Below are positions 56,393 to 64,000 of a stretch of DNA of 64,000 nucleotides, in pieces (positions within the stretch are counted from its first letter, which is position 1; every line of letters starts with the position of its first letter). Where the stretch lies: NCBI GenBank assembly GCA_031551125.1, contig JAVBOB010000001.1:167171-231170 (forward strand), written 5' to 3'. The stretch is from JAIRNF01 sp031551125. Its GTDB lineage: Bacteria > Bacteroidota > Bacteroidia > Bacteroidales > UBA932. Made by a program: the position numbers and the translations under genes. The notes beneath the pieces are model-generated. The model searched no databases. It was not told where the DNA came from and worked only from the letters and a program-made list of their open reading frames with translations.

Positions 56393-57643
56393 ATGGACAG
56401 AGCAATTGAAAAAAAGCGTTGGACAACCCGTAAGCTAATTACTATTGGCGGCATTGCCATATTTTTGATTTTGTGTTTGATTGTTTGGATTGGTACCGGA
56501 ACATCGAAGCTTAATGTAGATGCTGAACGGATGAGCATTGGTGATGTTAAGCGTGGGGTATTTCAGGAATTTATTCCGGTTAACGGAGTGGTGATGCCGC
56601 TTACTACCATATACCTCGACATACTTGAGGGTGGGCGTGTGGAAGAGATATACGTGGAGGACGGCGCTATGGTGCACAAGGGCGACCCGATTATCCGTCT
56701 CAGCAACACCAACCTTGAGCTAAGCATGGTAACGCAACAAACCAACGTTTACAACCTGTTTACGCAAATGCAAATTGCGCAAAACAGCGCGCAGCAAAAC
56801 ACTATTAACCGGCTAACGCAAATGACCGAAGCAGAAAGTGATTTGCAGGAGGCCGAACGGGTGTACAAGCTTAACAAGAGGCTTATAGAAGCACAGGTTA
56901 TAACGCAGCAGGATTTTAAGCAATCGGAGATTAGCTACAACCGTATGGTATCGAGGTATAAGCTGGCAAAGCAAACGCTGGTGCAAGACTCGGCTATTAT
57001 GGTGCAGCAGCTGGAGCAGGCCAAGCAATCGCTTAAGGGTGCGGAGGATGCGCTGGCGTTGATGAAGCGTAAGGTTAGCGATTTGATAGTACGCGCGCCC
57101 ATCGACGGCAGGCTTACATCACTTGATGCGGAGATAGGGCAAAGCATGAACGTAGGTCAGCGTGTTGGGCAGGTTGATGTTCCGAACGGGGTTAAGCTGC
57201 GTGCCGAAATAGACGAGCACTACATAGCCCGTATATACAACGGTTTGAAGGGTGAGTATAAGTTTGCAGATACTACCTATTACCTTACCGTAAAGAAGGT
57301 ATATACGCAGGTAGCTAACGGAAGGTTCTCGGTTGATATGGTGTTTGACGGACCTACACCCCAAGGCATTCGCCGTGGACAGAGCTTACAGGTGCGTTTG
57401 GCATTAAGTGATGAAACAGAAGCCTTACTGTTACCACGTGGCGGATTTTACCAGCAAACCGGAGGTACATGGATTTTCAAAGTGAGCGAAGATGGGCATA
57501 AAGCATACAAAGTGGACATTCGATTAGGCCGCCAGAACCCTGATTACTATGAGGTGCTAGATGGATTGCAGCAGGGCGAAAGGGTAGTGGTAAACAGCTA
57601 CGAAAGTTACGGTGATGTGCAGGAGCTGGCGATAAAGAAATAG
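56393..57643 (+). CDS. HlyD/MacA-type periplasmic adaptor subunit
   Basis: 416 residues. One N-terminal membrane helix (about 14-34), a lipoyl/biotinyl half-domain (VEEIYVEDGAMVHKGDPIIRL), a long alpha-helical hairpin (about 115-225, rich in Gln and Leu), the second lipoyl half with VRAPIDGRLTSLDAEIGQ, then beta-barrel domains. It should link the inner-membrane ABC transporter to an outer-membrane channel, as MacA does for MacB-TolC. First gene of the operon; preceded by a sigma-54-like promoter. No TolC-like gene is in the window. Confidence 0.93.
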   Translation: MDRAIEKKRWTTRKLITIGGIAIFLILCLIVWIGTGTSKLNVDAERMSIGDVKRGVFQEFIPVNGVVMPLTTIYLDILEGGRVEEIYVEDGAMVHKGDPIIRLSNTNLELSMVTQQTNVYNLFTQMQIAQNSAQQNTINRLTQMTEAESDLQEAERVYKLNKRLIEAQVITQQDFKQSEISYNRMVSRYKLAKQTLVQDSAIMVQQLEQAKQSLKGAEDALALMKRKVSDLIVRAPIDGRLTSLDAEIGQSMNVGQRVGQVDVPNGVKLRAEIDEHYIARIYNGLKGEYKFADTTYYLTVKKVYTQVANGRFSVDMVFDGPTPQGIRRGQSLQVRLALSDETEALLLPRGGFYQQTGGTWIFKVSEDGHKAYKVDIRLGRQNPDYYEVLDGLQQGERVVVNSYESYGDVQELAIKK

Positions 57644-57870
57644 TATTGAGTATCACGATATGCGACACACGATGCACGACTACCTATCCGGCTATATTTT
57701 TCACCATAAGGGAGAGGGAGCAGGCTTCGAAAGTAAACGCACAATGATGTGACAAGGTACACGCCCCCTCTCCGAAGGAGCGAGGGTTGGGGGAGAGGTG
57801 CTATCGTGTGTCGTGATACTTGATACATGATACGAATAAAAGGAATAACTAATTTAAAAACAATAAAGCA
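57644..57870. repeat. Repeat gap: shared element copy 2 and 'tgtgtcgtgatac' words
   Basis: 57708-57801 carries TTCGAAAGTAAACGCACAAT, CAAGGTACACGCCCCCTCTC and GAGGGTTGGGGGAGAGGTGC, the counterpart of 52178-52297. It is flanked by GTATCACGATATGCGACACA (57650-57669) and GTGTGTCGTGATACTTGATA (57806-57825). No gene is visible. Confidence 0.72.
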
Positions 57871-58563
57871 ATGATTAAAATTACCGACCTTGAAAAGATC
57901 TACCGCACGGAAGAGGTGGAAACCTTAGCGTTGAACAAGTTCTCGCTATCGGTGGCCGAGAAAGAGTTTGTGGCTATTATGGGGCCTTCGGGTTGCGGAA
58001 AGTCCACCTTACTTAACATTATTGGTATGCTTGATGAGCCCGATGCAGGCAGCTTTCTGTTTAACGGTACGGAGGTAGCCAAGTTTAACGAAAGCAAGCG
58101 TAGCGAGCTGAGAAAGTCTAATATCGGTTTTGTATTTCAAAGCTTCAACCTTATTGATGAGCTTACGGTATATGAGAATGTGGAGCTGCCGCTTATCTAC
58201 AACAAGGTAAAAGCATCGGAGCGTAAGCAACGTGTGGAGGCCGCGCTGGATAAGATGCAGATTATGCATCGCCGTAAACACTTTCCACAGCAGCTATCGG
58301 GCGGGCAGCAACAGCGTGTGGCTATAGCTCGTGCGGTGGTAAACAATCCCAAGCTGATTTTAGCCGATGAACCTACCGGAAATCTTGATAGCACTAATGG
58401 GGCAGAGGTAATGAACCTTCTTTCGGACCTCAACACTCAAGGTACAACGGTAATAATGGTAACGCACAGCGAGCATGATGCCCGTTTTGCTCACCGTATT
58501 GTACGCATGCTCGATGGACGCATGGTTACCGAAAACTTTTTGAAGGAGATGGCGTACGCATAA
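57871..58563 (+). CDS. ABC transporter ATP-binding protein (MacB/LolD type)
   Basis: 230 residues, the size of stand-alone LolD/MacB-family ATPases. Walker A GPSGCGKST, Q-loop VFQSFNLIDELTVYENVELPL, signature LSGGQQQRVAIARA, Walker B LILADEPTGNLD and the switch His in VTHSEHD are all present. It energises the two FtsX-like permeases encoded downstream; together with the adaptor it forms a split MacAB-type exporter. Confidence 0.96.
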   Translation: MIKITDLEKIYRTEEVETLALNKFSLSVAEKEFVAIMGPSGCGKSTLLNIIGMLDEPDAGSFLFNGTEVAKFNESKRSELRKSNIGFVFQSFNLIDELTVYENVELPLIYNKVKASERKQRVEAALDKMQIMHRRKHFPQQLSGGQQQRVAIARAVVNNPKLILADEPTGNLDSTNGAEVMNLLSDLNTQGTTVIMVTHSEHDARFAHRIVRMLDGRMVTENFLKEMAYA

Positions 58564-58565
58564 AT

Positions 58566-58816
58566 ATACGATATGTGACATGTGATGTGAGATATGCGAT
58601 ATGAGAAAGATTATTCTCTGTGTATTCAGTGTACAAATGGCACACGGATAATACAAATAAACGCATAAAATACAGTAAGGAAATCTCATATCTCAATACG
58701 CAAATTTCAATACAAATAAGTTATACAGAGAAAATAAAAAACCGCGTTAATCTGCGCTTGTCTGTGTCGTTTGCGTGCAATTATATCGCAATACGCATAT
58801 CTAATATCTCAATACA
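58566..58816. repeat. Repeat gap: 'ATGCGTATTG' and 'cacag' families
   Basis: ATATGTGACATGTGATGTGA and GATATGCGATATGAG at the left face CTCATATCTCAATACGCAAA (58684-58703); CTGCGCTTGTCTGTGTCGTT and ATCGCAATACGCATATC follow up to the ATG of the permease. No gene is visible. Confidence 0.72.
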
Positions 58817-61192
58817 ATGAGTACTACCCAACATAGCAGCACTTCAAAAGGTTCCCTTTGGGAGTTTGGGGGCCTTCGTTTTGCCATTCGCAACCTGCGC
58901 CGTAACGGTCTATACTCCATCATTAATATAGTCGGTTTAGCGGTTAGCCTAACGGCCTGCACCTTCATTTTTCTGTGGGTGCAGGACGAGCGTAGCTACG
59001 ACCGCTTCCATAAGGATGCCGATAGTATTTACATGGCTGTCGCCCACTTTAGAAGCGATGGAGGGGAGGAAACGGCAGAAGTATCTTCCGGCTTATTTGC
59101 GCCAACGGCCGAGCAGCTGTTTAGCAATGAGGTAGAGACGTACTGTAGGGTTGGTCAGAATTTTGTTGGTTACTTCAAAGCGGGTGAAAAGAAAACGGGA
59201 GATAAGGGCATATTAATGGCCGATAGTACATTCTTCTCCTTCTTCAACTTTCCCATTGTAAAGGGGCAAGGCGAGGGATTGTTGCAAACACCCAACGATG
59301 TGGTGATTAGCGAGAGCCTGGCTACGGAGCTGTTTGGTAATGATAACCCTATTGGTAAGCTGATAAGCGCTGACGGATCAAAAGATTATCAGGTGGTAGC
59401 CGTAATGAAGGATATGCCGGCTAATACCAGCGTTCCTCGTGTTGATATGGTGTGTTCGTTTAAGTCTAAGCATGATGACTACTTTACCGGAATACTGGAT
59501 ACGTGGTACGGGTGTGAATTTTTATCGTACCTGCGAATAAAACCCGGGACAGATCTTAAGCAGCTGGCCGAACAAACCACAGCAAAGCAAACGGAGCTGA
59601 AAGATATGCGGTTCTTCACCCTTCAGCCGCTGCGTAACCTGCATCTATACTCTATTAACGGTGAACCGGCAGGTATAAAAACGGTACGGTTGTTTACGTG
59701 GATCGCGGTTGCGTTGCTTATTATTGCATGTGTAAACTACGTAAATCTGGTTACGGCACGCTCGTCAAGACGCTATCGCGAAATAGGATTGAAGAAAATT
59801 CTTGGTGCCCGAAAATCAGCTTTATTCGTTCAGCTGGTTACGGAAGCAGCTTTGCTGTTTTTTATAGCGTTAATTATTGCCGTTATCCTGAACTTACTTC
59901 TACTATCGGCATTCAACCAGCTGGCCGGAAAACAAATTGTTTTTGCATGGGGTAATTTGAATATTTGGCTGATTTACGGAGGCATGTTGCTAGCCATTAT
60001 TGCTTTGGCAGGTGTGTATCCGGCATTATCACTTTCGGCGTTTAGGCCTATAGGCATGCTGCAAGGAGTAGCAACAAAAAAGAGCAACGCCATATTCCGC
60101 CAGCTGTTGGTGGTACTACAATTTGTTGCTTCGGTAGTGCTGATTGCCGGAACCATTACCTTGAACGCGCAGATGACCTACATCCGCAAGAAAAATTTAG
60201 GTTTTGACCGTGAACATGTACTTTGCTTTAGCCTTATAAACATGTCTAAGCATTACGATGCAGTAAAGACCGAACTATTGCAAAATACGGCTGTACTGGG
60301 TATAACAGTTTCAAGGGACAACATTATGCGGGCAACATCCGGTACACTAACGGAAAATTGGGAGGGTAAGCAGACTAACGGCTCAGTTATGCTGACACAA
60401 ATGCGGGTCGATAGCGCTTTTATAAATGTAATGCGTATTCCGTTGGCTGAAGGCAAGAATTTTAGTTCACCCAAAGCCAATGAGGTTATTATTAACGAAA
60501 CCGCCGCCAAGGCTATGGGCTTGCAGGAGCCCGTGGCGGGCAAATGGCTTGATATGCACGGGGACCGGGCGATTATTGTAGGGGTTATGAAAGATTTTCA
60601 CTTTAATAGCCTGCATGAAAAAATAGTACCATTAATCATTCATCAGGTTCCTGCCGGTGGATTGGTTTACTTACGGACAACAGCAAAGGATGCATCAACA
60701 GTTGTTGCCGCTGTTGAGAAGCTTTGGAAGCAGTATAACGCTGACTATACATTCGGCTACCGGTTTTTGGATGACAGCTTTAACCGGATGTACAAATCGG
60801 ACATGCGCACAGGGCAGCTGTTCAGCATTTTCTCCATAATAGCCATATTCGTATCATGCCTTGGCTTGTTTGGCTTAGTAACGTTTACCGCCGAAACAAA
60901 AACAAAGGAGATAGGTATTCGTAAGGTGTTGGGTGCAAGCGTTGGCAACCTTATAGGCATGCTTAGCAAAGAGTTTTTACTGTTGGTAGCCATAGCTGTA
61001 GTAGTAGCGCTTCCGCTATCATACTTCTTACTTGATAAGCTGTTGCAAACCTACGCCTACCGCATCAGCATAGGTTGGTGGATATTTGCGCTGGCTGCCA
61101 TAACCACTGTTGTGCTAACCTTGCTAACCGTTTCGGGAAAAGCGTTGAAATCAGCGCGGGCAAATCCGGTGAAGAGTATAAAGACGGAGTAG
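58817..61192 (+). CDS. MacB/FtsX-type ABC transporter permease, first paralogue
   Basis: 791 residues. LRFAIRNLRRNGLYSIINIV marks the first cytoplasmic/TM segment, followed by a periplasmic MacB_PCD domain (about 50-285), three helices with an FtsX core (about 290-430), a second periplasmic domain and three C-terminal helices with the FtsX motif CLGLFGLVTFTAETKTKEIGIRKVLGA. This duplicated FtsX layout is common in Bacteroidota. The first ~20 residues (MSTTQHSSTSKGSLWEFGG) precede the conserved start and derive from repeat-like DNA. It shares a near-identical 3' end with the next gene. Confidence 0.94.
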   Translation: MSTTQHSSTSKGSLWEFGGLRFAIRNLRRNGLYSIINIVGLAVSLTACTFIFLWVQDERSYDRFHKDADSIYMAVAHFRSDGGEETAEVSSGLFAPTAEQLFSNEVETYCRVGQNFVGYFKAGEKKTGDKGILMADSTFFSFFNFPIVKGQGEGLLQTPNDVVISESLATELFGNDNPIGKLISADGSKDYQVVAVMKDMPANTSVPRVDMVCSFKSKHDDYFTGILDTWYGCEFLSYLRIKPGTDLKQLAEQTTAKQTELKDMRFFTLQPLRNLHLYSINGEPAGIKTVRLFTWIAVALLIIACVNYVNLVTARSSRRYREIGLKKILGARKSALFVQLVTEAALLFFIALIIAVILNLLLLSAFNQLAGKQIVFAWGNLNIWLIYGGMLLAIIALAGVYPALSLSAFRPIGMLQGVATKKSNAIFRQLLVVLQFVASVVLIAGTITLNAQMTYIRKKNLGFDREHVLCFSLINMSKHYDAVKTELLQNTAVLGITVSRDNIMRATSGTLTENWEGKQTNGSVMLTQMRVDSAFINVMRIPLAEGKNFSSPKANEVIINETAAKAMGLQEPVAGKWLDMHGDRAIIVGVMKDFHFNSLHEKIVPLIIHQVPAGGLVYLRTTAKDASTVVAAVEKLWKQYNADYTFGYRFLDDSFNRMYKSDMRTGQLFSIFSIIAIFVSCLGLFGLVTFTAETKTKEIGIRKVLGASVGNLIGMLSKEFLLLVAIAVVVALPLSYFLLDKLLQTYAYRISIGWWIFALAAITTVVLTLLTVSGKALKSARANPVKSIKTE

Positions 61193-61195
61193 TAG

Positions 61196-61468
61196 GATTT
61201 TTGATATGAGATATGCGTATTGAGATAACTTGTAAAAACTCTGTGGTTCTCTGTGAACTCCGTGTAACAAACGGCACACAGACGACACAGACAAGCGCAG
61301 ATAAACACAGTAGGAAAATCTAATATCTCAATACGCAAATCGCTATACAAAATAAGTAACACGGAGAGCGCGGAGAAGCCTCAGAACTACACGGAGAAAA
61401 AAGAAGAAGAACATTAAAACACACACTCCATAAAGCCCCTTTTGGGGTTGGGGGCTATACCTAATAAC
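61196..61468. repeat. Repeat gap between the two permease genes
   Basis: GGATTTTTGATATGAGATATGCGTATTG (61195-61222) is identical to the sequence after the second permease (63899-63926). ACACAGACGACACAGACAAG with GCGCAGATAAACACAG and CACGGAGAGCGCGGAGAAG follow, then CCCCTTTTGGGGTTGGGGGC up to the start. No gene is visible. Confidence 0.75.
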
Positions 61469-63898
61469 ATGAACAATACAAATAATAATAGCACACACCA
61501 AAGCCCCCCTTCGGGGGGTATGGGGGGCTGGTTTGGAGGCTTACGCCTCGCCTTCCGCAACCTGCGCCGTAACGGACTATACACTTGGATAAATATTGTA
61601 GGGCTGGCGGTTAGCCTAACAGCTGTAATACTCATTACGCTGTGGGTACAGGATGAGCTGAGTTACGATAAGTTTCATCGTAACGCGGCAAACATTTACC
61701 GCATAAATGCTAAGATGGGCGAAGGCAACTGTTGGCAAACATCTCCGGCACCAATGGCCATTGCGGCAAAGGCCGAGATACCCGAGGTTGAGAATATTTG
61801 CCGTATTGGCGATTATGGAAAAGGCTTTTGGGAGTATGGCGGTAAAAAATTTTATACGCTTTCCGGAGCCGCTGTCGATTCTTCATTCTTCAATATGTTC
61901 AACTTCCCTGTTGTGTTAGGTAATGAGAAAAAGCCCTTTACTGACGACCTTTCGATGGTGATTTCCGAAACGCAGGCCAAAGTACTATTCGGCGATGAAG
62001 ACCCAATAGGAAAGGTGCTGAAGGGTAATGACGATATGCTGTTTCATGTTACGGCAGTAATGAAAGATATGCCGAAAAACTCGAGTCTGCGTTATGATTA
62101 TTTGGTTCCGTTTGCTGTACAGCAGCGTACATACAGTGGTAACGGAATTTGGAAATTGGTAGATGAGGATTGGGGAAACTACTTCTACGAAACTTACGCC
62201 CGGCTGAAGCCCGATGCTGATGTATCGCTGGTTTCCGATAAGCTAAGCAGCATGGTAACACGGTTAAGGGCAAATGGTCCATATTCTTCCGGAAAAAATA
62301 ATTACGAGTTCGTTTTACAATCCATTTCAAAGCTACACCTGTTTCGTACCGACGGGCAGCCTGAGGGTATGAAAACCGTACGCCTGTTCGGTATCATTGC
62401 CGTACTGATTTTGCTTATCGCCTGTATCAACTACGTAAACTTGGTAACTGCCCGAGCCGTTAAGCGCACTAGAGAAATAGCGGTAAAAAAGATCATGGGA
62501 GCAAGTAAGCAGCAGCTGATGTTGCAGCAAATGGGCGAAACACTCTTGCTGTTCCTTATTGCGCTGGCGCTTTCAACCATATTTATCTACCTTCTTTTTC
62601 CGGCATACAACAACATTGCAGAGAAGGAAATGGTGTTCAGCTTGCTCAATCCGTCGGTGCTGGGCGTATATGGTGTTATGGCCGTATGTGTGGTGCTGCT
62701 GGCGGGCTTATATCCTGCAATTCACCTTTCATCATTTAAGCCGCTGGAGGCTTTCCGTAGCGGAGCATCGGGTAGAAGCAAGCAGGGCTACTTCAGAAAA
62801 GCGTTGGTGGTGCTACAGTTTGTATTCTCGTTCGGGCTTATTGCGGCAACTGTGGTTATTAGCTCACAGCTGAGCTACATGCGCAACAAAAATTTGGGCT
62901 ATAGTAAAGAAAACGTTTTTGTAGTACGGGCACGAGGTATGGCAAGCCACTTTGACGCCGTGAAAAACGAGCTGATGAAGAATCCCGATATTGTAGGTGT
63001 TTCGGCTTCGAACAGTTACACTATGTATCCCGGATCAAGCCGTGGCGGAACCAGCTGGGATGGAAACAACCCCGACCATAACCCTGTTTTTTGTTGCGGC
63101 TGGATGCAGCCCGATTTTTTGCAGCTGATGGGCGTACAGATGGCCAGCGGCGAATACCCCTCAGCACAAGATAGCACGTATTTGTGGCTTAACGAGGAGG
63201 CGGTAAGAACTATGGGTATTGACAACCCTGTAGGAAAACGCTTTTGGCTAAACCGGGGAGATGAGAATTACTACACCATTAAAGGCATAATGAAGGATTA
63301 CAACTTCGAGGCCCTCAACCAGCCCATTAAGCCGTTAATACTTGTTCCGTACAGCGGTTCGTACTCTTACTTCTACATAAAAACAACAACGGCAGGAGCT
63401 AAGAGTTCGGTAGCCTTGGCTGAGAAGTTCTGGAAGCAATACAATACCGACTACGAGTTCAGCTACCGATTCTTAGATGAAAACTTTGACCGCATGTACC
63501 GTGCAGACTTGCGCACCGAAAAATTGCTGTACATTTTTGCTGTCATAGCCATATTCGTATCATGCCTTGGCTTGTTTGGCTTAGTAACGTTTACCGCCGA
63601 AACAAAAACGAAGGAGATAGGCATTAGGAAAGTGCTTGGCGCAAGCATAACGGGTATCATTAACATGCTTACCAAAGAGTTTCTGATTTTAGTTGGTATT
63701 GCCATGGTTGTAGCCCTTCCGTTGGCCTACTACCTACTCGAAAAGATGTTGCAAGATTACGCTTACCGAATTAATCTTAGCTGGTGGATGTTTGTACTGG
63801 CAGCACTGGTAACCGTTGTGCTAACCTTGCTAACCGTTGCAGGGCAAGCGTTGAAAGCGGCACGGGCAAATCCGGTGAAGAGTATAAAGACGGAGTAG
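61469..63898 (+). CDS. MacB/FtsX-type ABC transporter permease, second paralogue
   Basis: 809 residues from ATG 61469 (an in-frame TTG at 61442 lies in repeat DNA). Same architecture as the preceding permease: LRLAFRNLRRNGLYTWINIV, a periplasmic domain, FtsX core, second periplasmic domain and a C-terminal CLGLFGLVTFTAETKTKEIGIRKVLGA. Residues 3-21 (NTNNNSTHQSPPSGGMGGW) are read through a copy of the CCCCCCTTCGGGGGG repeat. The stop is followed by the same downstream sequence as in the first paralogue, and long identical blocks in the last FtsX domain suggest duplication or gene conversion. Confidence 0.94.
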   Translation: MNNTNNNSTHQSPPSGGMGGWFGGLRLAFRNLRRNGLYTWINIVGLAVSLTAVILITLWVQDELSYDKFHRNAANIYRINAKMGEGNCWQTSPAPMAIAAKAEIPEVENICRIGDYGKGFWEYGGKKFYTLSGAAVDSSFFNMFNFPVVLGNEKKPFTDDLSMVISETQAKVLFGDEDPIGKVLKGNDDMLFHVTAVMKDMPKNSSLRYDYLVPFAVQQRTYSGNGIWKLVDEDWGNYFYETYARLKPDADVSLVSDKLSSMVTRLRANGPYSSGKNNYEFVLQSISKLHLFRTDGQPEGMKTVRLFGIIAVLILLIACINYVNLVTARAVKRTREIAVKKIMGASKQQLMLQQMGETLLLFLIALALSTIFIYLLFPAYNNIAEKEMVFSLLNPSVLGVYGVMAVCVVLLAGLYPAIHLSSFKPLEAFRSGASGRSKQGYFRKALVVLQFVFSFGLIAATVVISSQLSYMRNKNLGYSKENVFVVRARGMASHFDAVKNELMKNPDIVGVSASNSYTMYPGSSRGGTSWDGNNPDHNPVFCCGWMQPDFLQLMGVQMASGEYPSAQDSTYLWLNEEAVRTMGIDNPVGKRFWLNRGDENYYTIKGIMKDYNFEALNQPIKPLILVPYSGSYSYFYIKTTTAGAKSSVALAEKFWKQYNTDYEFSYRFLDENFDRMYRADLRTEKLLYIFAVIAIFVSCLGLFGLVTFTAETKTKEIGIRKVLGASITGIINMLTKEFLILVGIAMVVALPLAYYLLEKMLQDYAYRINLSWWMFVLAALVTVVLTLLTVAGQALKAARANPVKSIKTE

Positions 63899-64000
63899 TA
63901 GGATTTTTGATATGAGATATGCGTATTGCGATAATAGCACACAGATGGTGCAGAAAAACGCAGATGAACACAGTATAAATCTAATATCTCAATACACAAA
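63899..64000. repeat. Repeat tail after the second permease (cut by window end)
   Basis: GGATTTTTGATATGAGATAT and GCGTATTGCGATAATAG repeat the sequence after the first permease; GCACACAGATGGTGCAGAAA with CGCAGATGAACACAG and TCTAATATCTCAATAC follow. A third permease gene could lie beyond the window. Confidence 0.7.

Overview
This window reads as a chromosome segment from a member of the Bacteroidota, probably order Bacteroidales. The reasons are the gene set (mreBCD-mrdA-rodA, gldF/gldG, a Bacteroidota-type putative porin, lpxB/surE/mtaB), the recurrent promoter -7 element TAnnTTTG in front of many genes and the tRNA, the near absence of Shine-Dalgarno sequences, and the frequent GTG/TTG starts. 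G+C is in the forties in the core genes and near 30% in sampled lines of two apparent islands. I see about 60 protein genes and one tRNA; no rRNA, CRISPR array or prophage.

Layout. 0-5.4 kb: rod-shape/cell-wall operon (mreB 3' end, mreC, mreD, PBP2, RodA). 5.5-8.2 kb: MazG-like hydrolase, FAH-family enzyme, small membrane protein, lpxB. 8.3-8.9 kb: a RAYT transposase inside mirrored REP hairpins. 9-11.5 kb: GldF/GldG. 11.6-19.7 kb: short-chain dehydrogenase, MtaB, formate-THF ligase, inositol-phosphatase-like enzyme, lipid A-type acyltransferase, DUF218 protein and GT2 glycosyltransferase. 19.8-23.1 kb: a 58-residue membrane protein, then PspC-PadR-PspC. 23.3-25.7 kb: tRNA-Gln(UUG) facing glnS. 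25.8-27.3 kb: a second RAYT with its own REP family, placed 3 bp before folB, then a DnaQ-type exonuclease. 27.4-30.9 kb: AT-rich island with a Fic protein and a GATC-type restriction-modification operon whose nuclease looks like MutH/Sau3AI. 30.9-40.2 kb: dicarboxylate symporter, nadD, surE, an MltF-like transglycosylase, DUF2459 protein, M48 and M13 peptidases. 40.5-46.1 kb: a run of small VOC, GNAT and SRPBCC proteins, including a GyrI-like/VOC/VOC fusion. 46.2-50.5 kb: UPF0316 protein, DCC thiol oxidoreductase, Crp/Fnr regulator and porin. 50.7-63.9 kb: a histidine kinase and sigma-54 response regulator, a two-gene ParA + AlbA_2/HATPase island, and a MacAB-type transporter (adaptor, ATPase, two paralogous permeases).

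How parts work together. The kinase/regulator pair probably controls the adjacent transporter: a sequence with exact -24/-12 spacing (TGGCAT-N5-TTGCC, 56253-56268) and a plausible upstream activator site (56170-56202) precede the adaptor gene. The ParA/AlbA_2 pair sits between regulator and target and looks inserted.

A striking property is the density of dispersed intergenic repeats: at least eight families, many forming inverted repeats. In places they enter reading frames (C-terminus of the SDR, N-termini of both permeases). The RAYT element at 8.3 kb has a miniature derivative at 37.8 kb that keeps all six hairpins but lacks the transposase.
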